Source of the DNA: an uncultured Acidimicrobiales bacterium
GTDB lineage: Bacteria; Actinomycetota; Acidimicrobiia; Acidimicrobiales; SZUA-35
Direction: 5' to 3'
DNA: 64,000 nucleotides
Assembly: GCA_938002965.1 (NCBI GenBank)
Contig: CALKZY010000049.1
Span: 1 to 64,000, forward strand
Position numbers and translations under genes: made by a program. The notes beneath the pieces were generated by a model, which was not told the origin of the DNA, did no database searches, and was given only the letters and a program-made list of their open reading frames with translations. Position 1 is the stretch's first letter. Each line of letters opens with the position of its first letter. This document shows positions 34,869-44,266 of this stretch, piece by piece.

Positions 34869-35871
34869 CTACCACTCGCCCCTTGACGTTCCCGGCCAGG
34901 ATCTCCGGAGCCAGGTCAACAACACTGGCCAAGTCCACTTCGGAGGTGAGCGACTCCAGCCGGTCGGCTACTACGGAGTCGGCCAGCACCTCGGCCATAC
35001 GGGCATGAACTCGCTGTCGCTCGTCGACTGGGCACATCACCGAGTCGATTCCCAGTAGGTTGACCCCGCGCAACAGGAACGGGATGACGGTGGTGGACAA
35101 GGCGTTACCTCCGGCCAGACCGCAGGCGGCCGCGCTCCCCTTATAGGCCATCTCAGCCAGAACGTGAGCCAAGGTGTCGCCACCGACGGCATCAACGCAA
35201 CCGTGCCACCGCTCGGACAGCAGCGGCCGTGACGGGTTCTCGGACAACTCGGCCCGGTCAATCACCTCAGCTGCACCCAACGCCTTCAGATCATCGGCGT
35301 TTTCCATACGACCGGTGGAGGCAACCATGTGATGGCCAAGCGCGCCACCCCACAACAGGGCGGAGGACCCGACCCCGCCGGAGGCTCCGGTCACCAAAAT
35401 CTTGTGATCGGATCCAGCAGTCACACCATGTTGCTCAAGCGTCATGATGGCCTGCATGGCGGTGAAGCCAGCGGTACCGATGGACATGGCCTGGCGAGTG
35501 GAAACGCCGTCGGACAGCTTCACCAGCCAGTCGCCGTTCACCCGGGCCCGTTGGGAGTACCCACCCCAATGGGCCTCACCAACCCGCCAACCGGTCAACA
35601 CCACCCGATCGCCGGGGGCGAAACTCGGGTTGTCCGAGGCGGAGACCGTGCCGGCCATATCGACACCGGGCACGTGCGGGTAGTTACGAACCAACCCGCC
35701 AATGCCTTTGATGATCATGCCGTCTTTGTAGTTGAGCGACGAATACTCGACCTCGACGGTCACGTCGCCCTCGGGAAGCTGATCGTCGGTCAGCTCGGTG
35801 ACGGCGGACGTGACGGTTTTCTTCCCCTCAGCGTCCTCGTGGCGATCAAGTAGCAGGGCGGTAAAGCTCAT
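34849..35871 (-). CDS. AcuI/YhdH-family acrylyl-CoA reductase-like dehydrogenase
   Basis: A 340 aa medium-chain dehydrogenase/reductase without zinc ligands. YSSLNYKDGMIIKG and GVDMAGTV in the catalytic domain and the NADPH motif VTGASGGVGSSA match the AcuI/YhdH branch. AcuI reduces acryloyl-CoA to propionyl-CoA, protecting cells during DMSP or 3-hydroxypropionate metabolism. The assignment to the branch is solid; the in vivo substrate is inference. No DMSP lyase gene is nearby. Confidence 0.87.
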   Translation of the reverse strand: MSFTALLLDRHEDAEGKKTVTSAVTELTDDQLPEGDVTVEVEYSSLNYKDGMIIKGIGGLVRNYPHVPGVDMAGTVSASDNPSFAPGDRVVLTGWRVGEAHWGGYSQRARVNGDWLVKLSDGVSTRQAMSIGTAGFTAMQAIMTLEQHGVTAGSDHKILVTGASGGVGSSALLWGGALGHHMVASTGRMENADDLKALGAAEVIDRAELSENPSRPLLSERWHGCVDAVGGDTLAHVLAEMAYKGSAAACGLAGGNALSTTVIPFLLRGVNLLGIDSVMCPVDERQRVHARMAEVLADSVVADRLESLTSEVDLASVVDLAPEILAGNVKGRVVVSCGRN

Positions 35872-35906
35872 GGCCGCTCATGGTAAGCGCCTATCCCGGC
35901 GGCTTG

Positions 35907-36677
35907 CTAGCCGAACTTGGTTTTGGGCCTCTCTTGCAGCACGCCGTCGAGCTCGATGTCGACCTTTTCGTTGTAGAAGCACACCAGGCCAGCGATCGAC
36001 TCGGACTCGGGCAGAGGCGTTCGATACCCCCAAGCCAAGTTCTCATAGCTCGACCCATTCACCGTGACATCCCAGTATTCGGCCCACCCTTTGTAGGGGC
36101 ACGCCGTCGACAGGTCGGTCGCACGCAACATGTCCATGCGGACATCGGTCTTGGGAAGGTAGTACCGGGGAGGTAAGCCGGTCTCATACAGCACCGTCGG
36201 TCGCTCACTGTCGGCCACTACCTGGCCGTCGATCAATACCCGTACGTGACGAGACGACGCCAGCGCGTCAACCCGCACTTCAGGGCTGCGAGGGTGAACG
36301 AACACCTCAACGTCCTCCTCGAACCAGGTGTCAATCGCGTCCCACTCGATCCGCACCAGGTCACGCAACTCGTCAACCGGCGAGTCAAGGTGGCGCCACG
36401 CCGCATCGGAAAGGGTGCGCTCCCCACCACCGTCACCGCCGCCGCCAAGAACCAGGTCGTAGCGGGTTCCCTGGCCTCGGCTGGTTGACCTCAGCGTCTC
36501 GCCGTTCTCGATCAGCTTGGCAGCAACGTCGTCAAGTGGGAAATACCAGGCCGGGTAGTACGGGATCTCCCATACGTATCGGGACCGGCGACTGTCCACC
36601 ACGGTGACGCCATCGACCAGGCCCCTGATCCACTTCGGATTGGCTTCGACTCGCACTCGCGGTTTGGTCTCACTCAT
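35907..36677 (-). CDS. DUF427 domain protein (tandem)
   Basis: A 256 aa protein with two DUF427 units, one at about residues 10-90 (VRVEANPKWIRGLVDGVTVVDS, YYPAWYFPLDDV) and one at about 125-235 (HVRVLIDGQVVADSERPTVLYE, RYYLPKTDVRMD, TACPYKGWAEYWDV). The family is a small beta fold of unknown function. It lies between the AcuI-type and EctC-type genes on the same strand. Confidence 0.85.
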   Translation of the reverse strand: MSETKPRVRVEANPKWIRGLVDGVTVVDSRRSRYVWEIPYYPAWYFPLDDVAAKLIENGETLRSTSRGQGTRYDLVLGGGGDGGGERTLSDAAWRHLDSPVDELRDLVRIEWDAIDTWFEEDVEVFVHPRSPEVRVDALASSRHVRVLIDGQVVADSERPTVLYETGLPPRYYLPKTDVRMDMLRATDLSTACPYKGWAEYWDVTVNGSSYENLAWGYRTPLPESESIAGLVCFYNEKVDIELDGVLQERPKTKFG

Positions 36678-36730
36678 GGAACATGAAACCGGCCCGCCAA
36701 TTCAGCCATTCCTGCCACAGGCGCGACCGC

Positions 36731-37114
36731 TCACAGGATCGGGTAGGAGCCGTCGGCATCGTGAGTTTCGTGTCCGACCAACGCCGGGGTGAACACACAC
36801 ACGATCCGCATATCGGTAGCGGCAGTGAGCTCGTGGCGGTCGTGGCGGTCCAGGGTGTACATGACGCCCGGGGCCAGTTCATGCTCCTCACCGGTGTCCA
36901 CGTCTTTCACCACGCCGGTTCCATCGATGATCAGGTTGGCCTCGATGTGGTTCTTGTACTCCATAGCCTGGTGGGTGCCGGCCGGGATCATGGTCTGAGT
37001 CATGGTGAACCCAACCTCGTCGTCTCGCATCAGGTACCGACAGCTGGTGAAGACTCCCGGCTTCTCCACATAGCGGCCCTCAGCCTTCAACTGTTCCAAC
37101 GAACGAACGATCAT
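36731..37114 (-). CDS. Ectoine synthase homologue (EctC)
   Basis: A 127 aa cupin-fold protein similar over its whole length to EctC. The start MIVRSLEQLKAEGR, the central YKNHIEANLIIDGTG with metal-binding residues, TGEEHELAPGVMYTLDRHDRHEL, and CVFTPALVGHETHDADG are recognisable EctC blocks. EctC cyclises N-gamma-acetyl-diaminobutyrate to ectoine. No ectA, ectB or ectD lies in the window, so it is a stand-alone copy. Confidence 0.88.
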   Translation of the reverse strand: MIVRSLEQLKAEGRYVEKPGVFTSCRYLMRDDEVGFTMTQTMIPAGTHQAMEYKNHIEANLIIDGTGVVKDVDTGEEHELAPGVMYTLDRHDRHELTAATDMRIVCVFTPALVGHETHDADGSYPIL

Positions 37115-37165
37115 GACGGTCTTCTCCTGTGCCGGGGCGGTGAGCCCGATGCTACCGTCCGTTGC

Positions 37166-37975
37166 ATGACCGCTTCGCTACCCTCGGCCCCGACCGTCAC
37201 TCTCCGCAACGGGGTGGAGATGCCAGCTATCGGGTTCGGAACCTGGGAGTTGCGGGGCGACGCTGCGGCTAACGCCACCGCTGCCGCGCTGGCTATCGGG
37301 TACCGGCACATCGACACCGCCTCCATGTACGGCAACGAAACCCAGGTCGGCGAGGCCGTTCGAGCTGCCGTCGACAACAGCCAGGCCACCAGGCAGGACA
37401 TCTTCGTCACCACCAAGATCTGGAACGACGAACACGGGTTTGATGCCAGTGGCGAGGCGTTGGAGCGAAGCGAAAAGAACCTCGGTCTCGGTGCGATCGA
37501 CTTGGCGTTGATCCACTGGCCCGGCGGTTCCGACCGGTTGGAAACCTGGCGTCAGATGGAGACCCAGCTGGGAACCGGCGACGTGCGGGCCATTGGAGTA
37601 TCGAACTACACAGTCGCCGATCTCGACGAACTAGCCACGATTGCCACCATCACACCCATGGTCAACCAGGTCGAGTTCAACCCGTTCACCTATACCGCGC
37701 AGCTCCCCACACTGGAGCAATGCCGACGTGACGGCATCCAGGTGACCGCCTGGCGCCCGCTGACCAAAGGCCGAGCGCTCGATCATCCCACCATCACCCG
37801 GATTGCCCAGCGGGCCGGCCATACGCCGGCTCAGATTCTGCTGCGCTGGTCCATCCAACATGGCGTAGTGCCACTGCCCAAGACGACATCAGTCGACCGC
37901 ATGGCGGAAAACTTGGCAGTGTTCGACTTCGAACTCTCCCCCGATGACATGCAGACCCTCGACACCATCACATAA
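37166..37975 (+). CDS. Aldo/keto reductase
   Basis: A 269 aa NADPH-dependent reductase of the AKR5-like family. Motifs in order: GFGTWELRGDAA, the catalytic Asp/Tyr in HIDTASMYGNE, Lys in VTTKIWND, His in LALIHWPGG, and IGVSNYTVADLDEL. ATG 37166 gives a family-length protein. It is divergent from ectC and the substrate is unknown. Confidence 0.9.
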   Translation: MTASLPSAPTVTLRNGVEMPAIGFGTWELRGDAAANATAAALAIGYRHIDTASMYGNETQVGEAVRAAVDNSQATRQDIFVTTKIWNDEHGFDASGEALERSEKNLGLGAIDLALIHWPGGSDRLETWRQMETQLGTGDVRAIGVSNYTVADLDELATIATITPMVNQVEFNPFTYTAQLPTLEQCRRDGIQVTAWRPLTKGRALDHPTITRIAQRAGHTPAQILLRWSIQHGVVPLPKTTSVDRMAENLAVFDFELSPDDMQTLDTIT

Positions 37976-38049
37976 CGGCCTGCACTTGGCGGGCCTGAGA
38001 GGAAGACCAACCCAAGCAACTCGGTCGGCAACGAACTAGAGTTCGAGTA

Positions 38050-41000
38050 GTGGTTGCCGTAGTTCAACAGTCGGCGGCGGACTCGTCGCCGGCCTCACCA
38101 CAACCGAGTTCCGACCTGCCCGATCTTTCGTGGAACATCACGTTTGTCGACGCCGATCCGGCCCGAGAGTCATGGTTCGCCTGCTGGGATCCAGCCTCGC
38201 CCGGCGGCCTTTTCGACACAACTCACAATCTAGAACCAGCCCTTCCCCGCCAGGATCTTGTTGTTCATCAATCAGCGGCTCGTGGCACCACCAAGACCAC
38301 GGTGTCGGCGGTTCGTCTGGAGATGGCCCAGGCCATCGACCTGTTGGGGCCGCTCGGCCACCGGGACGTGGCCAGCCGGTCGGCCCATGCCTGGGCGGAT
38401 GTCATTCGCGCTGCGTTGGCTTTCATCGCCGACGGCCGAGTGCTCCCCTGGGTCAGCCCCGGAGGCTACGACATGTGGCGGGTCGACCCACTTGGCCCTC
38501 GCCACACCACCCTGGTGGCACAGTTGGCCGAGGCACTACCGCCCGAGGCCCACGCCACACCGGTTGAGGTTGCAGGCAAGCGAGGCCTGATCAGCGACCC
38601 GACCTATGCCGTACGGGCGGTGTGCGATGCCGTGGCAGATCGGTTCTTGCGCACCCCGGCTGCTCATCGGGTTGGTTCGCTGCGGCTGTATGCCGACCCG
38701 CGCCCGACCAAGGCCCCCCACCTTCGACCCTGGGTGAAAGATCTGGCGGCGGCGCACTGCGCCAGCTCCCGTTTGGTTCTGCAAGTTCATCCGCCCGACG
38801 ACCATTCCGTTGAATCGACCAAAGTCAGCACAAGCACAAACACAAACACAGACACAGTCACAGACACAGACACAGTCGAACCGTGGACGGTCAAGTTCCA
38901 ACTGGCCAGTGTGCTCGACCCATCGCTGGTGATTGACGCCGCCGACTATTGGCATGCACCAGGCGAGGTCATGAACCGGCTCGGTCCACAAGCGGAGGTC
39001 ACACTGCTGGCCGGTCTACGGACCCTGGGTCGACTGGTTCCCCCGTTGGAAACAGTCCTAGATGAAGTGGCGCCGACAACCGCACCGCTTCACGACGCCG
39101 ACCTCGATCTATTGTTGGATTCGCTCGACGAGTTGTTGGAGCACAAGATCGACGTGCGTTGGCCGGCCGATCTGGTCGCCCCCCGCATCGAGCGTCGGGT
39201 GGTGGCCTCAGCCGCCGATGAACCCGGCCGCGCCGACCGCACGGCCGACAGCACTGCCAACAACCCGGACGACTCGTTTAACGACAACAGCGACGGCCGC
39301 CCGCCCCTGCTGGATCTGAAGAGTCTCCTGGCCGTCGACTGGGAGTTTCTGCTGGACGGTGTACCACTCACTGTCGAGGAACTCGAAGTCCTGGGCGAAG
39401 CTAAAAGGGCGGTTGTTCCCCTTCGCGGCAAGTGGGTGCGCCTGGACCGGGCCGACAGGGAGCGACTGCGAGCCAGAGCACCCAATTTGACCATGGGTGA
39501 TCTCCTGGCCGCCGCCCTCAACCCAGCGTCAGGCACTTCTCACGCCGACGGCCTGGGCCTCACCATCGAGATCAACCCCGGAGATGTGGCAGCCGGGGTC
39601 GCGGCGGGCGACGGATCGAACGGGGAACAAGACGAACTAGCCGAGCGTTGCGGGTTGCGTATCGAAGGCGGCTTGTCGACCCTGATCGAACGGCTCAACA
39701 TCCTGGGCGGACGCCACCTTCAAGACAACAGCTCCGGCCAGTTTCCCCAACCGGCCGGGCTACAGGCCGAACTTCGGCCCTACCAACGCCAGGGTTTGGC
39801 CTGGATGGCCGAGCTGTACTCGCTGGGCGTCGGCGGCTGCCTGGCTGACGACATGGGTCTGGGCAAGACCGTTCAGGTTCTCGCCCTGCACGCTCTCATT
39901 CACCAAGCTGGGAGCGACCTGGCTAGTCAGGCCGACTCGGCACCGACGCTGGTGATCTGTCCCACCTCGCTGTTGACCAACTGGGCTCGCGAAGCCGAAC
40001 GGTTCCTACCGGGAGTCCCGGTCCGCATTTACCACGGCGCTTCTCGAAGTCTGGCTGGCCTCAAACCCGACGAACTGGTCATCACCAGCTACGGCGTTGT
40101 GCGCAGCGATCCCGACGACCTGGCCGACACAGACTTCGGTCTGGTGGTGGCCGACGAAGCCCAACAGGCCAAGAACCCTCGATCGTCCACGGCTCGGGCG
40201 CTACGCAAACTCAACGGCCGTATTCGTCTGGCTCTCACCGGAACCCCGGTGGAGAACCGGCTCAGCGAACTGTGGGCCATCTTCGACTGGGCCGTGCCTG
40301 GGCTGCTTGGTCCATTGGCCACCTTCCGTCGCACCACTGCTGTGCCCATCGAACGCGATGGAGACGAGGACGTCACCATCCGACTTGCCCGCCTCCTCAG
40401 CCCGTTTCTGTTACGGCGACGCAAGAGCGACCCGGGTCTGGTCGACGACCTGCCGGACAAGATTGAGCGAGATGTCGTGGTGGCACTGTCCCCCGAGCAA
40501 GCGTCTCTCTACAAGGCCACCGTCGAGGAGACCCTGGTCGAGGTGGCTGAGGCCGACGGCATGCAACGCCGGGGCATGGTGCTGGCTCTATTGACCAAGC
40601 TGAAACAAATCACCAACCACCCGGCTCTGTATCTGAAAGAGTCCCTCTACCTCGACAAGCCCGCCGGCGACACCGAAAGGAATACGGGTTCCACTAGCGA
40701 AACTCAGGCCGACGGGTCCACCGCCACCATGGCTGGCCGGTCGGGCAAACTCGAAGCACTCGACGATCTACTGGCGGCGGCACGAGCCAACGACGAATCA
40801 AGTCTCATCTTCACCCAATACGTCGGCATGGGCCACATGCTGGTCGAACACCTGCAACGCAGCGGTATCAAAGCCGCACTGTTGCACGGCGGCCTTACTA
40901 CCAAGGCCCGACAACAGCTAGTTGACTCGTTCCAGGACCGGCAACTTCCCGTACTCGTGCTGTCGCTCAAAGCCGGAGGTACCGGACTGAACTTGACGGC

Positions 41001-41295
41001 TGCCACCACCGTGGTCCACTTCGATCGCTGGTGGAACCCGGCGGTTGAAGATCAGGCCACTGACCGGGCGTATCGAATCGGCCAAACCCAACCAGTCACC
41101 GTGCACCGACTCATCACCCAGGGCACGGTTGAGGATCGCGTGGCCGAACTGTTGAAACACAAACGGGACTTGGCCGACCGGGTTGTTGGTGGAGCAAGCG
41201 AAGCGTGGATCTCCGAGTTGGACGACGAGGAACTGGCGGCTCTCGTCACCCTCGACGGCGACGCAGCAACCAGCGTGGGTGGTGACGTCTTATGA
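38050..41295 (+). CDS. SNF2-family helicase/ATPase
   Basis: A 1081 aa SWI2/SNF2-type DNA translocase starting at GTG 38050. The N-terminal 550 residues form the bacterial SNF2-associated domain, interrupted by a low-complexity insert of Ser/Thr/Asn/Asp with Val from 6 bp DNA repeats near 38820. The ATPase core follows: LRPYQRQGLAWMAEL, Walker A ADDMGLGKTVQ, DEAQ box VVADEAQQAKNP, LTGTPVENR, SLKAGGTGLNLT and QATDRAYRIGQT. The next gene overlaps by 4 bp and encodes its usual SWIM partner. Confidence 0.93.
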   Translation: MVAVVQQSAADSSPASPQPSSDLPDLSWNITFVDADPARESWFACWDPASPGGLFDTTHNLEPALPRQDLVVHQSAARGTTKTTVSAVRLEMAQAIDLLGPLGHRDVASRSAHAWADVIRAALAFIADGRVLPWVSPGGYDMWRVDPLGPRHTTLVAQLAEALPPEAHATPVEVAGKRGLISDPTYAVRAVCDAVADRFLRTPAAHRVGSLRLYADPRPTKAPHLRPWVKDLAAAHCASSRLVLQVHPPDDHSVESTKVSTSTNTNTDTVTDTDTVEPWTVKFQLASVLDPSLVIDAADYWHAPGEVMNRLGPQAEVTLLAGLRTLGRLVPPLETVLDEVAPTTAPLHDADLDLLLDSLDELLEHKIDVRWPADLVAPRIERRVVASAADEPGRADRTADSTANNPDDSFNDNSDGRPPLLDLKSLLAVDWEFLLDGVPLTVEELEVLGEAKRAVVPLRGKWVRLDRADRERLRARAPNLTMGDLLAAALNPASGTSHADGLGLTIEINPGDVAAGVAAGDGSNGEQDELAERCGLRIEGGLSTLIERLNILGGRHLQDNSSGQFPQPAGLQAELRPYQRQGLAWMAELYSLGVGGCLADDMGLGKTVQVLALHALIHQAGSDLASQADSAPTLVICPTSLLTNWAREAERFLPGVPVRIYHGASRSLAGLKPDELVITSYGVVRSDPDDLADTDFGLVVADEAQQAKNPRSSTARALRKLNGRIRLALTGTPVENRLSELWAIFDWAVPGLLGPLATFRRTTAVPIERDGDEDVTIRLARLLSPFLLRRRKSDPGLVDDLPDKIERDVVVALSPEQASLYKATVEETLVEVAEADGMQRRGMVLALLTKLKQITNHPALYLKESLYLDKPAGDTERNTGSTSETQADGSTATMAGRSGKLEALDDLLAAARANDESSLIFTQYVGMGHMLVEHLQRSGIKAALLHGGLTTKARQQLVDSFQDRQLPVLVLSLKAGGTGLNLTAATTVVHFDRWWNPAVEDQATDRAYRIGQTQPVTVHRLITQGTVEDRVAELLKHKRDLADRVVGGASEAWISELDDEELAALVTLDGDAATSVGGDVL

Positions 41296-42431
41296 ACGTC
41301 AAGCAATTCGGTACTACGTGGTGGGGCGAAGCATGGCTGGAGGCCCTTGAGTATCGAGCACTAGCGGACCCCAACCGCCTGCCCAGGGGTCGCACCTACG
41401 CCCGACAAGATCGGGTTCGGAATGTGGAAGTCGAACCGGGCATGATGCGAGCCGCGGTTCACGGCAGCGAGATCTACGCTGCCACGCTGGCCGTGAACCT
41501 ACTGGACAACGCCCGCTGGAACGGGTTGCTGGACGAGGTGGTAGGTCGGGCCAAACTCTCCGCCGCCCTTCTGGCCGGCGAAGTACCGCGTGAACTACAC
41601 GAGATCCTCCTGCCCGGGCCCGGCGACCTCACTCCGGACTGCAACTGCCCCGACGGTGCCGACCCGTGCAAGCATGCCGCAGCCCTGTGTTACGTGGCCG
41701 CCGATGTCTTCGACGCCGACCCCTTCGCCCTGATGCTATTGCGCGGCCGAGGGAGGGAGCAGGTTCTGTCCGAGCTTCGGCGTCGACGTTCGGCTCTGTT
41801 GGGCACCACTGTTGCCACCGAGTCCAACCGACCGCGGGGCAATGACCCCGGCATGTCAGCTGCGGCCGCTTTCCGTCAGGAACCGGAGCAGGTGAACCGC
41901 TCCATCGTTGCCCCGGCCATCCCCCGAACTATGCGCAAGCTGTCGGTACCCCCTCCGGCCGACTCCGGTATCAACGAAGGTGAGCTTCGGGAACTGGTGG
42001 CCGACGGCGCTCGGCGAGCGCAAGCGATGCTGGCCGGTGACGGCACATCGATGCTGGATCTCAGTGTCGGCGCCGACGTGGCCCGACGAGCAATAGCCGG
42101 TGACGTGGTGGCCATCGCCGAGGAAACAGGCCTGCCTATTGGCGATCTGGCCGCCGCCGCCAAAGCTTTCTTCTACGGCGGTCAAGCCGGGATCGTCGTC
42201 TCCCGCCACCGTTGGGAAGCCAGCAACGACGTACTCGAACCGGGCTTTGCCATCATGAAACGGTTCGTGGCCGGTGGAGCCGAGCCAAAGCGCCGAGCCA
42301 ACACGGTCAGCGTCGGACCGATTCAGCTACGGGTCGACCCCGACTGCAACTGGTGGCGTTTCGACGCCGACGATGACTTGGGCTGGCTCCTCAGTGGACC
42401 CTCGTCAACTGATCCGACAGATCTCGTCTAG
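41292..42431 (+). CDS. SWIM zinc-finger protein, SNF2 partner
   Basis: A 379 aa protein with a SWIM zinc finger CNCPDGADPCKHAAAL (CxC...CxH) near residue 118. The N-terminal TTWWGEAWLEALE and the segment after the finger are typical of the SWIM proteins encoded next to bacterial SNF2 helicases. The start overlaps the helicase stop as ATGA. It probably gives DNA or protein targeting to the helicase. Confidence 0.9.
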   Translation: MNVKQFGTTWWGEAWLEALEYRALADPNRLPRGRTYARQDRVRNVEVEPGMMRAAVHGSEIYAATLAVNLLDNARWNGLLDEVVGRAKLSAALLAGEVPRELHEILLPGPGDLTPDCNCPDGADPCKHAAALCYVAADVFDADPFALMLLRGRGREQVLSELRRRRSALLGTTVATESNRPRGNDPGMSAAAAFRQEPEQVNRSIVAPAIPRTMRKLSVPPPADSGINEGELRELVADGARRAQAMLAGDGTSMLDLSVGADVARRAIAGDVVAIAEETGLPIGDLAAAAKAFFYGGQAGIVVSRHRWEASNDVLEPGFAIMKRFVAGGAEPKRRANTVSVGPIQLRVDPDCNWWRFDADDDLGWLLSGPSSTDPTDLV

Positions 42432-42447
42432 TTTCATCGGTGCCAGG

Positions 42448-43689
42448 TCAGGGGGCGACCGGGGCCGGTGTCCGGCGGTTTCGCCGCGATCCGGCCTCCA
42501 CACCGCCCCGACCAGGCTTCGATGGTGAACCGAGGTCGGCCAGGCTGTCGGCGAACTTGGTGATCAGCGGCCCAGCCACCGCGGTGATCAACACATAGCC
42601 GGCGGCCACCGCACCAAGCTCTGGACCGTCCGCCAAACCGGCGCCGAGAGCAGCGATGACAATGGAGAACTCACCCCTGGCGATCAGCATCGTTCCGGCC
42701 CGCACACGACCCTTGCGACCAACACCTAGCCGACCGGCCGCATACCAACCGGTTGCCACCTTGGCAGCAACGCCCACTACGGCCAACGCCAATGCCGGAA
42801 CGATGACGGCTGGCATGTCGGCCGGGTCAATGTTGAAGGTGAAGAACAAGAAGAACGTGCCTGCGAACAGATCGCGCAGTGGGCTGATCAGCTGCTCTGC
42901 CCGCTTCTCCACCTTGCCCGACAGGGCCAGACCGATCAGGAATGCCCCGATAGCACCGGAAACGTCCAGTAGCTGGGCCGCCCCGGCGACCAACAAGGTC
43001 ACCCCGAACACACCAAGCAGCAGACCCTCATCGGACTCGGTCAACAACAGTCGGCTTAGCCGCCGACCGAACCGCAGCGCCGCCAGCAAGATCAGCATGA
43101 CTGTCAACAAAGCGACCCCGACGCTAGTGATGGTGGCCATGATGGTGCCACCAACGATGAGAGCAGCCACCACGGGTAGATACACCGCCATGGCCAAGTC
43201 TTCAAAAACCAGCAGGTTGAGAACGCTCGGTGTTTCACGGTTGCCCAGGCGGGACAGGTCACTCAACGACTTCGAGATGATCCCGGACGACGAAATCCAG
43301 GTGACTCCGCCCAACAGGACGGCGGCCAACCAGTGCCATCCCAACACCAAACCCATGGCGACACCCGGCAAAGCATTGAGGGCCATATCGGTCAAGCCGG
43401 GCGGAACACCGGTTTGCAAGCCGTTGCGCAGCTCTACGTCGGAATACTCAAGACCGAGTGTGAACAACAGCAGTAGCACGCCGATCTCGGCCGCCAGTGA
43501 AGCAAAGTCCTCACTGACATCCAGGCGCGCCAGGCCACCCTCACCAAAGGCCAACCCGGCCACCAGGTAAAGGGGCACAGCGGTTATGCCGAGGCGTCCG
43601 GCCAGGCGGCTGAGAAGCGCTAGGCCTAAAGCCAGCGCACCGATCTCCACGAAGGCGAGGGCAGTCTCTGTGCTGCCGGCAGCGATCAT
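42448..43689 (-). CDS. CPA2-family cation/H+ antiporter (KhtU-like)
   Basis: A 413 aa integral membrane protein with about twelve helices and the CPA2 motifs VPLYLVAGLAFGEGG and SSSGIISKSLSDL. It has no C-terminal TrkA-N domain. Instead a separate TrkA-C protein gene lies 16 bp upstream in the same operon, the arrangement of KhtTU K+/H+ antiporters. It probably effluxes K+ in exchange for protons. Confidence 0.88.
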   Translation of the reverse strand: MIAAGSTETALAFVEIGALALGLALLSRLAGRLGITAVPLYLVAGLAFGEGGLARLDVSEDFASLAAEIGVLLLLFTLGLEYSDVELRNGLQTGVPPGLTDMALNALPGVAMGLVLGWHWLAAVLLGGVTWISSSGIISKSLSDLSRLGNRETPSVLNLLVFEDLAMAVYLPVVAALIVGGTIMATITSVGVALLTVMLILLAALRFGRRLSRLLLTESDEGLLLGVFGVTLLVAGAAQLLDVSGAIGAFLIGLALSGKVEKRAEQLISPLRDLFAGTFFLFFTFNIDPADMPAVIVPALALAVVGVAAKVATGWYAAGRLGVGRKGRVRAGTMLIARGEFSIVIAALGAGLADGPELGAVAAGYVLITAVAGPLITKFADSLADLGSPSKPGRGGVEAGSRRNRRTPAPVAP

Positions 43690-43705
43690 TCTGTGGCGCT
43701 AAGAA

Positions 43706-44194
43706 TCAGGACCGCTGCTCCAGCAGCGCCTGAAGATCTCGAAGGGCTGATGATGAGCCAACGGCGACCACCAGGTCACCGCCCTCCAGGCGGAAGTCGG
43801 GGCCGGGAGCCGGCACCGGGTTCTCGTTGCGAATCACAGTGACGATGCTTGCACCGGTTCGCGATCGATAGTTGCCCTCACCAATAGTCGTCCCGGTCGC
43901 CACGCCGTCAGCAGCCACAGTTATCCACTCAATGGCTTGGCCATCGATGTCGTGCAGGATGTCATGCACTTCTTCGCTGACCCTGGTGGCTCCCAACAGC
44001 TCAGCCAACGTTCGGGTTTCGTCGTAGTCCAGGTTGACCACGGCCGAGCAAGCATCTGGATCTACTTCGTCGTAGACCAACAGCTCTCGACGCCCGTTGT
44101 GGTGAACCAGGACCCCGATTCGCTGGCCGGATGCGGTCACGATCTCGTGCCGGACCCCGACCCCGGGAAGCATGGTCTCGGTTACCTCGGTCAT
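43706..44194 (-). CDS. TrkA-C domain regulatory subunit (KhtT-like)
   Basis: A 162 aa protein from ATG 44194 (GGGAG 5 bp upstream). The N-terminal part TMLPGVGVRHEIVTASGQRI is typical of KhtT. The C-terminal TrkA-C (RCK-C) domain runs from about residue 80 (IDGQAIEWITV) through FRLEGGDLVVAVGSSSAL. In characterised systems this soluble subunit gates the antiporter on binding a nucleotide such as c-di-AMP. The transporter gene follows after 16 bp. Confidence 0.87.
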   Translation of the reverse strand: MTEVTETMLPGVGVRHEIVTASGQRIGVLVHHNGRRELLVYDEVDPDACSAVVNLDYDETRTLAELLGATRVSEEVHDILHDIDGQAIEWITVAADGVATGTTIGEGNYRSRTGASIVTVIRNENPVPAPGPDFRLEGGDLVVAVGSSSALRDLQALLEQRS

Positions 44195-44266
44195 GACTCC
44201 CATTCTCACTGGCAAACGGGCTAGCGCCTACTCGGGGCAGACAATTCAGCTGGTCAAGTCACCCGG

